Notes: generated from the sequence alone by a model not told the origin. DNA of 33,253 bases from Pseudoneobacillus rhizosphaerae (GCF_917563885.1 NZ_CAKJTG010000034.1:1-33253), one strand, 5' to 3'; shown: positions 1-7,699, numbered from the stretch's first letter. Translations and numbers: made by a program.

Positions 1-11
1 TATGCTCACTA

Positions 12-43
12 ATTATATAGAAGGTATTGGGTGGTAAATAAGC
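12..43 (-). promoter_or_regulatory. Possible promoter of a divergent gene lying off the left edge
   Basis: Read on the minus strand, a perfect TATAAT lies at 17-12. The expected -35 position carries only an AT-rich sequence (TATTTA/TTTACC), a poor match. A good -10 with a weak -35 is typical of an activator-dependent promoter, and the first TGGTA repeat overlaps the -35 area. MocR regulators usually control a divergent neighbour, so this promoter probably drives the off-window target of the regulator at 134-1567. The target itself cannot be seen. Confidence 0.35.
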
Positions 44-101
44 TGTCGATTAGTGGTAAATTTCTTGTCATTCTTTGGTACAAAACATGTCATTAGTGGT
101 A
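31..101. promoter_or_regulatory. Four phased TGGTA repeats, probable MocR/GabR-type operator array
   Basis: GTGGTA starts at 31, 53 and 96, and the related TTGGTA at 75. The spacings are 22, 22 and 21 bp, about two helical turns each, so all four copies sit on one face of the DNA. On the other strand the copies read TACCAC, TACCAC, TACCAA and TACCAC. From memory, B. subtilis GabR, a MocR protein, binds direct repeats of ATACCA, which is close to these. The array lies in the short gap before the MocR gene and overlaps the -35 area of a possible divergent promoter. Binding is inferred. Confidence 0.55.
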
Positions 102-133
102 CATTCCTATGGCCGTAATCAGAATGTGAATAA

Positions 134-1567
134 ATGGACTGGAAACCAGATCGAAAAGCGAAAAAACCAATATATAAACAACTTGCGGAATATATTGAAA
201 ATGGTATCGCAGATGGAACTTTTCCTCCAGATAAACCGCTACCTTCAGAGAGATACTTAGCTAAAGAGCTGAATATCAATAGGAGTACTGTGGTATCTGC
301 CTATGATGAGCTTGAAGCAAATGGGCTTATTCAAAGAAATCGTGGAAGTGGTACTACGATAAGTAAGGATATATGGGGGATAACTAAAAAACGTATACCG
401 AGCTGGAATAGATATATAGAAGCAGGTACGTTTTTGCCTAATTTACCGGTCACTCAAAGAATACGTAAAGAAATGGAAGAACAAAAACTAATCAATTTAG
501 CTAGCGGGGAATTATCGGAGGATCTTATACCGATGAACGCCTTAAGAGAAATCACTTCAACTAGGTCTTTTATCGGTAGGTTGGGGTATGACCATCCACA
601 AGGGAATGTGATATTAAGATCTACGATTACTAAGCATGTGAAGGATTATCGAAATATTGAAACAAATCCTTCGTCCATTCTCATTACTTCTGGAGCACAA
701 CAAGCTTTACATTTAGTCGTCCAATGCTTATTAAGGCCAGGTGACGCGGTGGTGATTGAAGATCCATCATATCATTATAGTTTACCAATATTTAAATCAG
801 CAGGGCTAAAAACTTACTATTTACCAGTTAATAGCGATGGTTTTGATCCGAATGAATTACTAGAATTACATAAAAAACATCGGATCAAAATGATCTTTTT
901 AAATCCAGCTTTTCAAAATCCAACAGGCACTTTGCTAAAAGAAAATCAACAGAAAGCCATTTTGGAAATATCTTCTGAACATGGGATTCCTATAGTGGAA
1001 GATGACCCGTATAGTTTAACGTCTTTTAAAGGAGAACAAGTTTCAACCTTAAAATCACTGGATAAACACGGTAATGTCCTATATATTAGCTCTTTATCGA
1101 AGATTGTTGCTTCTGGTTTAAGGATTGGGTGGATTATTGGACCAAAATCGGTAATAGAGAGGTTATCGGATGCCAAACAGATAATCGATTTTGGTCATGC
1201 TAGCTTTACGCAATGGATTGCAAATGATTTTTTAGAATCAGTTCATTTTAATTCTCATATTAAAAGACTAGTGAAAGAATTAGAATTAAGAAGAAATCAA
1301 ATTATAGTAAGTCTTAATCATTTTTTATATGACCAAGTGGAGTTTACTATTCCTCAAGGTGGAATCCATCTTTGGTGCAAATTAAAAAGGGATATAGATG
1401 AAATGAAACTATTGGAAAATTCTATTAAACTAGGAGTAATCTATGTTCCTGGGACTACAATGGGATCGCAAAAAGGTTATACGAGATTTACATTTGCGAG
1501 AGAGAATGTGGAGGCTATAAACGAAGGTATTAAAAGGTTTGCCGAAGCATTAAAAACTATTAAATAA
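134..1567 (+). CDS. MocR/PdxR-type transcriptional regulator (GntR HTH fused to class I aminotransferase fold)
   Basis: A 477-aa protein of usual MocR length. Residues ~8-75 form a GntR winged helix (PIYKQLAEYIENGI, then PLPSERYLAKELNINRSTV). Residues ~110-470 form a type I aminotransferase domain with SGAQQAL, the NPTG motif, the EDDPY segment that contacts PLP, and the Schiff-base lysine K323 in SLSKIVASGLR. In this family the PLP domain senses a small amine or amino acid rather than catalysing, and the protein usually activates a divergent gene and represses itself. The start ATG at 134 gives the MDWKPDR opening common in Bacillus MocR proteins, although no good ribosome site precedes it. 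The ligand is unknown because the divergent neighbour is outside the window. Confidence 0.9.
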   Translation: MDWKPDRKAKKPIYKQLAEYIENGIADGTFPPDKPLPSERYLAKELNINRSTVVSAYDELEANGLIQRNRGSGTTISKDIWGITKKRIPSWNRYIEAGTFLPNLPVTQRIRKEMEEQKLINLASGELSEDLIPMNALREITSTRSFIGRLGYDHPQGNVILRSTITKHVKDYRNIETNPSSILITSGAQQALHLVVQCLLRPGDAVVIEDPSYHYSLPIFKSAGLKTYYLPVNSDGFDPNELLELHKKHRIKMIFLNPAFQNPTGTLLKENQQKAILEISSEHGIPIVEDDPYSLTSFKGEQVSTLKSLDKHGNVLYISSLSKIVASGLRIGWIIGPKSVIERLSDAKQIIDFGHASFTQWIANDFLESVHFNSHIKRLVKELELRRNQIIVSLNHFLYDQVEFTIPQGGIHLWCKLKRDIDEMKLLENSIKLGVIYVPGTTMGSQKGYTRFTFARENVEAINEGIKRFAEALKTIK

Positions 1568-1576
1568 CTTTATATT

Positions 1577-1615
1577 AAGAGAATCATGAGTTCATGCATG
1601 GTTCTCTTTATTATT
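1577..1615 (+). terminator. Intrinsic terminator of the MocR gene
   Basis: Twelve paired bases: AAGAGAATCATG (1577-1588) against CATGGTTCTCTT (1597-1608), one G-T wobble, with an 8-nt loop, followed by a T-rich stretch. It begins about 10 bases after the stop codon. Confidence 0.85.
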
Positions 1616-1673
1616 ATTTAGGCAAAATTGATTGGGGAGATAGATTTTTAATAACAACCAATAAAATAGCTTA

Positions 1674-1702
1674 TTGACATAAAACAGTATCAGTAGTATC
1701 AT
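1674..1702 (+). promoter_or_regulatory. Sigma-A promoter of the DoxX (mhqP-like) gene
   Basis: TTGACA (1674-1679), a 17-bp spacer and TATCAT (1697-1702): a consensus -35 and a good -10. The first MhqR-like operator begins at the next base, so a bound repressor would cover the transcription start near 1709. This arrangement fits simple repression. Confidence 0.8.
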
Positions 1703-1720
1703 TATCTCAGATTCGAGATA
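1703..1720. promoter_or_regulatory. MhqR-type operator 1
   Basis: TATCTCAGATTCGAGATA: 6-bp arms TATCTC/GAGATA around a 6-bp centre. It matches the B. subtilis MhqR box as remembered (tATCTcgaAtTCgAGATa) except in the centre. It covers the transcription start. A further half site GAGATA follows at 1730-1735. Confidence 0.75.
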
Positions 1721-1787
1721 CTTTAATTTGAGATAACCAATTTCGACTTTTGAAGATGATAAGGGAAAGAGTAATTTTTTTATCAAA

Positions 1788-1805
1788 TATCTTGAATTCG
1801 AGATA
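1788..1805. promoter_or_regulatory. MhqR-type operator 2
   Basis: TATCTTGAATTCGAGATA, almost the complete MhqR box with a central GAATTC, placed eight bases before the ribosome site of the DoxX gene. With operator 1 it brackets the leader, start to start 85 bp, suggesting cooperative repression by the MarR-type repressor MhqR. No mhqR gene is in the window. Confidence 0.8.
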
Positions 1806-1826
1806 AAACATTAGGAGGAAATGATA

Positions 1827-2225
1827 ATGATGGATTTAGGGTTATTAATAATACGATTGGTAATTGGTGTTTTATTTATTGGTCACGGTGCGCAAAAATT
1901 ATTTGGATGGTTCGGTGGTTATGGTTTAAAAGGTACTGGAGGTTGGTTTGATTCCATTGGCATGAAACCGGGAGTAACGTTGGCACTTTTAGCAGGATTA
2001 ACTGAACTGTTTGGTGGATTATTGTTTGCTTTAGGATTATTAACACCACTTGCAGGAATAATGATTGCAGGAACAATGCTAATGGCTATCATCAAAGTCC
2101 ATGCTCCAAATGGATTATGGTCAACAGCGAATGGATATGAATACAATCTAACTTTACTAGTTGTTGCGATTGGTATAGCTTTAATCGGTCCTGGACAATA
2201 TGCATTAGATGCATTTTTATTTTAA
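1827..2225 (+). CDS. mhqP: DoxX family membrane protein, MhqP-like
   Basis: A 132-aa hydrophobic protein with four predicted membrane segments (about residues 3-22, 45-68, 72-90, 106-126) and the family's GHGAQKLFGWFGG motif near the N-terminus. The ATG at 1827 is chosen because AGGAGG (1813-1818) lies 8 bases upstream; the ATG at 1821 is too close. DoxX proteins belong to thiol, quinone and oxidative-stress responses; in B. subtilis mhqP lies in the MhqR-controlled mhqNOP operon. The consensus promoter, two MhqR-type operators and the adjacent mhqO-like gene support the same role here. The biochemical activity of the family is not settled. Confidence 0.85.
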   Translation: MMDLGLLIIRLVIGVLFIGHGAQKLFGWFGGYGLKGTGGWFDSIGMKPGVTLALLAGLTELFGGLLFALGLLTPLAGIMIAGTMLMAIIKVHAPNGLWSTANGYEYNLTLLVVAIGIALIGPGQYALDAFLF

Positions 2226-2226
2226 A

Positions 2227-2244
2227 TATCTCAAGTTGGAGATA
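2227..2244. promoter_or_regulatory. MhqR-type operator 3
   Basis: TATCTCAAGTTGGAGATA starts one base after the DoxX stop codon. The arms TATCTC/GAGATA are perfect and the centre is divergent. Its right half is also the left arm of the terminator hairpin at 2238-2264. It lies about 110 bp before the mhqO-like start and may contribute to that gene's control. Confidence 0.55.
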
Positions 2245-2280
2245 CTCTAATTAAGAGTATCTCCAAAAGATTTTTATTTT
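2238..2280 (+). terminator. Terminator between the DoxX and MhqO-like genes
   Basis: GGAGATACTCT (2238-2248) pairs perfectly with AGAGTATCTCC (2254-2264) around a 5-base loop, followed by AAAAGATTTTTATTTT. Stem and tail are good, so read-through to the next gene is probably partial. The stem is built from GAGATA operator half sites. Confidence 0.8.
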
Positions 2281-2354
2281 CAAAGTCTGGTCAAAATAAG
2301 TTATCGAGCTTAGTTTTAAATGAACGATTTTAATAGAAAAAGGAGTGTTCAAAA

Positions 2355-3293
2355 ATGAGTAAAAAAACAATGGGTATTCACCACATCACTGCGATTGTAG
2401 GAAATCCACAGGAAAATGTAGACTTTTATGCTGGTGTTTTAGGTTTGCGTTTAGTGAAAAAAACGGTCAATTTTGATGATCCAGGTACGTATCATCTGTA
2501 CTTTGGAAATGAAGGTGGAAAACCTGGAACGATTATTACCTTTTTTCCATGGGCAAATGCGTATCAAGGAAAAATTGGTGACGGGCAAGTAGGGGTGACT
2601 TCTTACGTTGTTCCTAAAGGTGCTTTTGGATTTTGGGAACAAAGATTAGAAAAGTTTAATGTATCTTTCACGAAAACAGAACGATTTGGAGAGCAGTATT
2701 TGTCATTCGATGATCCACATGGACTTCACTTGGAGATTGTTGAAAGAGAAGAAGGCGAAGCCAATACTTGGACTTTTGGCGGGTTAACTCCTGACGTGGC
2801 AATCAAAGGTTTTGGGGGCGCAATTCTATACTCCTCACAACCAAATCATACAGCCGATTTGTTAGAAAAGGTAATGGGACTTGATTTCGTTGGAACGGAA
2901 GGAGACTTTATCCGTTTCCGCTCTTCATCCGACATTGGGAATATCATCGATTTAAAAGCAACCCCTAGTGGTCGTGGGCAAATGGGTGTGGGTACCGTCC
3001 ATCACATCGCATGGAGAGCAATTGATGACCAAGACCAATTAGATTGGCAAAAATATGTGGCGGAGAATGGATACGGTGTCACTCCGGTTCAGGATAGAAA
3101 CTATTTTAATGCGATTTACTTTAGGGAACATGGAGAAATTCTATTTGAAATTGCAACAGATCCTCCAGGATTTGCACATGATGAATCCGTAGCGACGATG
3201 GGAGAAAAATTAATGTTGCCACAGCAGTATGAACAATATAGAGGGCAGATTGAAAGAGGTCTACTACCAGTTGAGGTAAGAGAATTAAACTAA
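2355..3293 (+). CDS. mhqO: Ring-cleaving dioxygenase of the VOC/glyoxalase family, MhqO-like
   Basis: A 312-aa protein with two tandem glyoxalase/extradiol-dioxygenase modules. Module one opens with MGIHHITAIVG and contains HGLHLEIVE; module two contains TVHHIAWRA and ends with REHGEILFEIATDPPGF. The histidines and glutamate in these segments are the expected metal ligands. Length and sequence agree with B. subtilis MhqO as remembered, which is induced by methyl-hydroquinone and catechol and is thought to open hydroquinone rings. An AAGGAG ribosome site precedes the ATG. Operator 3 and a terminator separate it from the DoxX gene; no clear promoter of its own is visible. A flavin reductase-like gene follows 23 bases downstream, probably co-transcribed. 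Confidence 0.88.
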   Translation: MSKKTMGIHHITAIVGNPQENVDFYAGVLGLRLVKKTVNFDDPGTYHLYFGNEGGKPGTIITFFPWANAYQGKIGDGQVGVTSYVVPKGAFGFWEQRLEKFNVSFTKTERFGEQYLSFDDPHGLHLEIVEREEGEANTWTFGGLTPDVAIKGFGGAILYSSQPNHTADLLEKVMGLDFVGTEGDFIRFRSSSDIGNIIDLKATPSGRGQMGVGTVHHIAWRAIDDQDQLDWQKYVAENGYGVTPVQDRNYFNAIYFREHGEILFEIATDPPGFAHDESVATMGEKLMLPQQYEQYRGQIERGLLPVEVRELN

Positions 3294-3316
3294 TTTTATG
3301 TAAAGGAATGATCTCT

Positions 3317-3925
3317 TTGCTTTCTATTGACCCTGTTAATAATACCGAAAGAGAAAACTATAAGTTCTTAATTGGAAGTATTATTCCTAGACCTATTGCT
3401 TTTGTCACAACACAATCGAAGGATGGCATTTTAAACGGTGCACCCTTTAGTTATTTTAATATCGTATCCTCCAATCCACCGATGATTTCTTTATCGATTC
3501 AACGAACCGCTGTGAGGCAAAAGGATACAGCTAGAAACATCATTGAAACGAAGGAATTTGTCGTCCATATCGTAGATGAACAAAATGTTAAAAAAGTGAA
3601 TATGACAGCTGCAAGCCTGTCCCCAGACCAAAGTGAAATAGAGCTAGCACAATTAACACCTGTTAACAGTGTAAAAGTCTCCGTTCCAGGAGTTAAGGAA
3701 GCGAAAATCAGAATGGAATGTATATTAGAACATGCCTTAGAATTAGGTGGCCAGAATTCACCGGGCTGTGATTTTATCATTGGAAAGGTTGTTCAATTTC
3801 ATATCGAAAGTGACATTTATGAAAATGGAAGAATTGACCCAAGAGGACTGGCTGCTGTTAGCCGATTGGCGGGTACTAACTATGCCAAAATAGGTGAGAT
3901 GTTTTCCATAGAACGCCCTAAATGA
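3317..3925 (+). CDS. Flavin reductase-like FMN-binding protein (YwrF-like)
   Basis: About 202 aa with the split-barrel FMN-binding fold of the flavin reductase-like domain: IGSIIPRPIAFVTT near the N-terminus, then GAPFSYFNIVSSNPPMISLSI, and HIVDEQN/KVNMTA in the middle. The TTG at 3317 is preferred because AAAGGA (3302-3307) sits about 9 bases upstream; the ATG at 3308 touches that site. The resulting MLSIDPVNN opening fits the family. It follows the dioxygenase by 23 bases. Members reduce flavin or use bound FMN; in this cluster it might supply reduced flavin or reduce quinones, which is inference. It is not the nitroreductase (MhqN) that accompanies MhqOP in B. subtilis. Confidence 0.8.
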   Translation: MLSIDPVNNTERENYKFLIGSIIPRPIAFVTTQSKDGILNGAPFSYFNIVSSNPPMISLSIQRTAVRQKDTARNIIETKEFVVHIVDEQNVKKVNMTAASLSPDQSEIELAQLTPVNSVKVSVPGVKEAKIRMECILEHALELGGQNSPGCDFIIGKVVQFHIESDIYENGRIDPRGLAAVSRLAGTNYAKIGEMFSIERPK

Positions 3926-3965
3926 TAAAAATATAGAGACCCTTTTGAAAAAAAGGTCAAAAAAA

Positions 3966-3992
3966 CGCCCGTCACCATAGGTGAATGGGCGC
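3966..3992. terminator. Bidirectional terminator between convergent genes
   Basis: CGCCCGTCACC and GGTGAATGGGCG pair with a 3-base loop, one wobble and one bulged A. A runs lie on the left and a short T-rich tail on the right. It terminates the minus-strand MFS gene well, since seven T follow on that strand, and less strongly the plus-strand flavin reductase. Confidence 0.8.
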
Positions 3993-4008
3993 TTTCTATT
4001 TATCTAAC

Positions 4009-5232
4009 TTACATATGCTGACTAACCTTCTCCTCAACAACAAGCTTAGGTCGTTGCTGCCTAAACTTTGCATAAAAGACAGCAGTCATCACAAACGAAA
4101 TAACCCCAAAAATCACGCACATATATTGAAGACCAACTGCATCCAAGAGAAACCCTGCCATTAACAGAACTATTTGGAAGGTGATGCGGTCCAACATGTT
4201 GCGGAAAGAGAAGAATCTCCCGTGGAAGTCTTTTGGTACATTTGTTTGAAAAATCGTTGCCGCTGTCGGGAAGAAACAACCAGCAGAAAAGCCAAATATG
4301 AAAAAGCCTACTAACGTTAAAAATGGAATATCGGCAAAATAGAGTATTAGCTGTGATAATCCAATAACTAGTGAGAAGAAAAATAGAATCGAATAAGGTG
4401 AGCTTTTTTGATTAATATGTTTCACGATAAAAGCTCCGAGCATAAATCCAATTCCTTCAAAAGTATAGATTAATCCTTTAATGGCCGTACTGTCTTGAAT
4501 CTCACTAATGTTTATCACGACAAGATTAAATCCACCAAGAAACAACACAGGAACGAGCGTAAGTACAAGGGTCATAAATACAATCGGAAGTCCCTTAACG
4601 ACTGGAAATACATCTTTAAAGCTAGTTCCCGCTGGAGCTGTTCCTCCCTTAACCACTTTTACAACTTTGGTATCTTCCTCGATATTAATAAACCATGTTA
4701 GAAAAAGAAGTGCTAAGTAAGCAACTAAAGACATCACATAAATCATAGATAGTGACATAATCACCAATAAAGCTCCTGCTAAAGCGGTTCCCAATACACG
4801 AGAAATTGTGGACACATTCATATGAACCCCATTCAATTGCAATAAATCCTTTTCCTTCACTACTAGTGGAATGGCAGCCTGTAAGGCAGGGAAGTAAAAG
4901 GCTGCAGAGAGCTGAAGTAGCACTAGAAAAACAACCATCCACCAGACAGACCCTGTCTGAATCGCAATCAACATAAAAATAACACTTAATGCTCGTGCAA
5001 AACCAGAGATAAGCATAACTTTTTTCTTGCTAACCTGATCGGTTATTCTGCCTGCCATGGGTCCTACAGCTATACCAGCAAGTAATCCAGCTGCTAGAAT
5101 TATAGATTTTAAGAAATCAGAAGGAACTTTTTCTTGCATAAATTCTAAGTTTCCAATAATTCCAAGCCATAAGCCTAAACCAGCGATAAATTCACCAGAT
5201 AATAATATCCATACATTTTTATTTTTCCACAT
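4009..5232 (-). CDS. MFS efflux transporter
   Basis: A 407-aa polytopic protein with about 12 hydrophobic segments. The first cytoplasmic loop reads GPMAGRITDQVSKKK, matching the MFS motif A (G-x-L-x-D-R-x-G-R-R/K). The second half has the equivalent DFHGRFFSFRNMLDRI loop, seen in MefA/macrolide-efflux-like and uncharacterised Bacillus exporters. GAGGAG lies seven bases before the ATG. It is a single-gene unit between a terminator that ends the Ktr operon and a bidirectional terminator. A 7-bp inverted repeat upstream could be a repressor site. The substrate cannot be predicted. Confidence 0.85.
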   Translation of the reverse strand: MWKNKNVWILLSGEFIAGLGLWLGIIGNLEFMQEKVPSDFLKSIILAAGLLAGIAVGPMAGRITDQVSKKKVMLISGFARALSVIFMLIAIQTGSVWWMVVFLVLLQLSAAFYFPALQAAIPLVVKEKDLLQLNGVHMNVSTISRVLGTALAGALLVIMSLSMIYVMSLVAYLALLFLTWFINIEEDTKVVKVVKGGTAPAGTSFKDVFPVVKGLPIVFMTLVLTLVPVLFLGGFNLVVINISEIQDSTAIKGLIYTFEGIGFMLGAFIVKHINQKSSPYSILFFFSLVIGLSQLILYFADIPFLTLVGFFIFGFSAGCFFPTAATIFQTNVPKDFHGRFFSFRNMLDRITFQIVLLMAGFLLDAVGLQYMCVIFGVISFVMTAVFYAKFRQQRPKLVVEEKVSQHM

Positions 5233-5275
5233 GGTAGCTCCTCGCGTTCCTATTCAATCGTAACTCTAAAGATAC

Positions 5276-5297
5276 TACAATTTCATTAATAATTGTA
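5276..5297. promoter_or_regulatory. Inverted repeat upstream of the MFS gene, candidate operator
   Basis: TACAATT (5276-5282) and AATTGTA (5291-5297), perfect 7-bp arms around 8 bases, located 44-65 bp before the MFS start. Size and spacing suit a MarR- or TetR-type dimer. No regulator gene is adjacent, so the assignment is open. Confidence 0.35.
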
Positions 5298-5312
5298 TAA
5301 AAAAGTAAAAAA

Positions 5313-5360
5313 AGAAAAAACTACCTCAAAAATATCAAACAAAGACAAATTTTGAGGCAG
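5313..5360 (-). terminator. Terminator of the KtrB operon
   Basis: On the minus strand CTGCCTCAAAA (5360-5350) pairs with TTTTGAGGTAG (5331-5321), 11 bp with one wobble, followed by TTTTTTC and another T run. It starts 23 bases after the ktrB stop. Confidence 0.85.
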
Positions 5361-5382
5361 CTATTTTTAGGTTATTACATGA

Positions 5383-6720
5383 TCAACCAATCATAATTTT
5401 TCCCTGTGGATGGCGGTAAGGAACTGGTCTTCGCCGCTTTGCAATCGCGAAAGCCACCGTTAACGGTCCTACTCTTCCTGCAAACATCGTAAAAATAATA
5501 AGCATTCTACCAATAGGTGATAATTCAGGAGTTAAACCCATCGAGAGGCCAACCGTTGCAAAGGCTGAGTTCACCTCAAATAAAATCATTAAAAAATCTT
5601 TTCCGGGTTCGGTAATTGTTAGTAACATGGTTATACCGATAACAAGAAATAATCCACTTACGGTGACTGTAAGTGCTTTTAATATGATTTCAGTTACGAT
5701 ACGACGACGAAATAAAACAACATCTTCTTTTCCTGTTACTTGCGACCACACCGTCCCTAAAAGCGTAGCAAACGTGGTGGTTTTTATTCCACCACCAGTC
5801 GAGCCAGGAGATGCCCCAATAAACATAAGAAAAATGGTTAGGAACAAAGTAGAATGTGTTAAATCAGGAATATTTAATGTATTAGCCCCAGCAGTTCTTG
5901 CCGTAACGGATTGGAATAAGGCCCCAAGTATTTTCCCTAGCGGCGATAAAGGCTGTAACGTTTTGTCATTACCAAATTCAAAAAGGAATATTAACATCGT
6001 TCCGCCTATTGTTAGAATAAAGCTAGTTACCAATACTACCTTGGAATGAACAGATAAACGACGGGTTTCTCGGTACTCATATACTTCATTCATCACAATA
6101 AAACCTATTCCACCTAATGTAATCAAAGCGCACACAGTAAGCGTAACTGTTGGATCTGAAACATACGGTGTTAAGCTTCTAAATTCACCCATTAAATCAA
6201 AACCGGCGTTATTAAAATTAGAAATAGAATGGAAAATGCCGTAATAAACGGCTTTGCCTACAGACATATCATAAGAAAAACGAATAGATAAAATAATAGC
6301 ACCAATGATTTCAATTATTGCTGTGAAAATTAAAACCCGTTTAACTAATCTTACAATGCCGGCTATAGATAAATTATTTAACGATTCTTGGAGCAACAAT
6401 CGATCTTTTAAAGATATTTTTTTACCTAATAGAAAAAAGAAAAAGGTGGCCAAGGTCATAAAACCTAATCCACCAACTTGAATTAGGGATATAATAACTA
6501 GCTGTCCGAATGTGGTAAAGGTACTTCCTGTGTCTACGACGACTAGGCCTGTTACACAAGTAGCTGACGTTGCGGTAAACAACGCATTTAATAACGAGAG
6601 GCCATTTCCATCAACCGTTGCGATCGGAAGTGTTAACAAGCCTGCTCCGATAAAAATTAAGGTAGCAAAGCCTAAAACAAGAATTTTCGGAGGGGTTATT
6701 CCTACTCTTTTATTATTCAT
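5383..6720 (-). CDS. ktrB: KtrB/TrkH-family potassium uptake channel subunit
   Basis: A 445-aa membrane protein, the same length as B. subtilis KtrB. It has the four membrane-pore-membrane repeats of the SKT superfamily. The pore loops are visible as ATCVTGLVV, SNFNNAGFDL, TARTAGANTL and NSAFATVGLSMG, and the gating loop as GASPGSTGGGIKTTTF. Ktr systems import K+ in a Na+-dependent way and need a cytoplasmic RCK subunit (KtrA/KtrC). None is in the window, so it could equally be a KtrD-type orphan channel. GGAAGG lies six bases before the ATG. It is the third gene behind a c-di-AMP riboswitch, consistent with c-di-AMP shutting down potassium import. Confidence 0.9.
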   Translation of the reverse strand: MNNKRVGITPPKILVLGFATLIFIGAGLLTLPIATVDGNGLSLLNALFTATSATCVTGLVVVDTGSTFTTFGQLVIISLIQVGGLGFMTLATFFFFLLGKKISLKDRLLLQESLNNLSIAGIVRLVKRVLIFTAIIEIIGAIILSIRFSYDMSVGKAVYYGIFHSISNFNNAGFDLMGEFRSLTPYVSDPTVTLTVCALITLGGIGFIVMNEVYEYRETRRLSVHSKVVLVTSFILTIGGTMLIFLFEFGNDKTLQPLSPLGKILGALFQSVTARTAGANTLNIPDLTHSTLFLTIFLMFIGASPGSTGGGIKTTTFATLLGTVWSQVTGKEDVVLFRRRIVTEIILKALTVTVSGLFLVIGITMLLTITEPGKDFLMILFEVNSAFATVGLSMGLTPELSPIGRMLIIFTMFAGRVGPLTVAFAIAKRRRPVPYRHPQGKIMIG

Positions 6721-6736
6721 TTTTACCTTCCTAGCT

Positions 6737-6763
6737 GAATAGGATTATTGTGCTAGCCTATTC
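6737..6763 (-). repeat. Hairpin in the gap before ktrB
   Basis: GAATAGG (6737-6743) and CCTATTC (6757-6763), perfect 7-bp arms with a 13-base loop, just upstream of the ktrB ribosome site. It has no T tail on the minus strand, so it is more likely an mRNA processing or translation-tuning hairpin than a terminator. Confidence 0.4.
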
Positions 6764-6785
6764 AAAAAAGATTTGATTAACCATT

Positions 6786-7163
6786 CTATCCCTTTGTTGA
6801 TTCTAATAACTTTTCTAGATCTTTATCGACAACAAAGACTTCGATTCTTTCCCCCGTTTTCGTACTAATATCACTATGGCTGGATAATACTTTACAACCA
6901 GTATACTGCTCGACAATTTCTTCAATGTTGTTACTATACATTTCTCGAAGTACTTGTCGCATTTGTTTAACAAGTATTCTTCCTTTTTCATGGTCAACTA
7001 AATGTTTTTCCTCGACGGTTAGAACCCCTTTGAAACGGGCTATTACCATATCTTGAACAATGTACGTTTTTGTTTCCTGTGGTCCTCTTCCAATCAAATC
7101 TCTTTGTAGCTTAATAAATGACTCACTTAGATCTGCTTCCAGCTTTCTCTTTTTAGCATTCAT
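6786..7163 (-). CDS. MpsC/DUF2294 family protein
   Basis: A 125-aa soluble protein containing the DUF2294 signature: SFIKLQRDLIGRGPQ, then VIARFKGVLTVEEK near the middle, and HSDISTKTGERIEVFV near the C-terminus. The family (PF10057, from memory) is named MpsC after the Na+-translocating, membrane-potential-generating system in which it was described. Many Bacillus genomes carry stand-alone copies whose function is unknown. GGGAGGA precedes the ATG by about seven bases. It lies between a Spo0M-like gene (30 bp) and ktrB (66 bp) on the same strand, so it is probably co-transcribed with the potassium channel. A Na+/K+ or membrane-potential role is a reasonable inference from its neighbours. Confidence 0.8.
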   Translation of the reverse strand: MNAKKRKLEADLSESFIKLQRDLIGRGPQETKTYIVQDMVIARFKGVLTVEEKHLVDHEKGRILVKQMRQVLREMYSNNIEEIVEQYTGCKVLSSHSDISTKTGERIEVFVVDKDLEKLLESTKG

Positions 7164-7193
7164 CCTTATTTCCTCCCGAATACTTGTTAAACG

Positions 7194-7580
7194 CTATACT
7201 TGAAATACTAAAGGGTGTTTCTTTAATAAAATTTGAGAATCCTCCCACACGAACCGAACGACTATTTTATAAGTATATCGATCGGGATATTCTTTAATAT
7301 TTTCCGGAACGTTAAGTACAAAAGGCAGTATATCCTTTTTATTTGGTAAACACTCTCTTGAGCAATAAACAGAACTACTAGTTAACAATTCTTCTGTATC
7401 GTTATCTTGTTCATATCTGACTAAATCAATTTCATATCGCTTTAAAACGTTCTTGAAAAATCTACCCTTAATCTCCAAGTGGCCATCTATTGCTTTACCA
7501 AATGTATGCTCTTCTTGATCAAGATACACCACTGCTGTGGGCAAAATGATTCCGAACTTTTTAATATAGTTAACTAACAT
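7194..7580 (-). CDS. Short Spo0M-like (arrestin-fold) protein
   Basis: About 128 aa. The segment GKAIDGHLEIKG followed by RYEIDLVRYEQD resembles the N-terminal arrestin-like domain of Spo0M, the sporulation-control protein. The protein is half the usual ~258 aa and has only that domain. The ATG at 7580 is preferred over the TTG at 7598 because AAAGGTG then lies six bases upstream. There are two cysteines (YCSREC). It is the first gene of the riboswitch operon, 300 bp after the switch. The homology call rests on pattern memory; if it is wrong, this is an unrecognised small cytosolic protein. Confidence 0.5.
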   Translation of the reverse strand: MLVNYIKKFGIILPTAVVYLDQEEHTFGKAIDGHLEIKGRFFKNVLKRYEIDLVRYEQDNDTEELLTSSSVYCSRECLPNKKDILPFVLNVPENIKEYPDRYTYKIVVRFVWEDSQILLKKHPLVFQV

Positions 7581-7699
7581 CTCAATCACCTTTTTCAAAA
7601 TTTTTCTACCATAGTATTAAAAAAAGACCAACGTAAACTCTTTCCCGAAGCTGAATAAAAGGGCATTACATATAGGCTCTTATAAAAAGCCAATGGATG

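Noticed and set aside
13-279. 88-aa minus-strand open frame across the MocR start
   Set aside because: It runs antisense over the GntR domain and the repeat array, with no ribosome site and no recognisable protein pattern.
5627-6049. 140-aa plus-strand frame inside ktrB
   Set aside because: Antisense shadow of a clear membrane-protein gene; no ribosome site and low-complexity composition.
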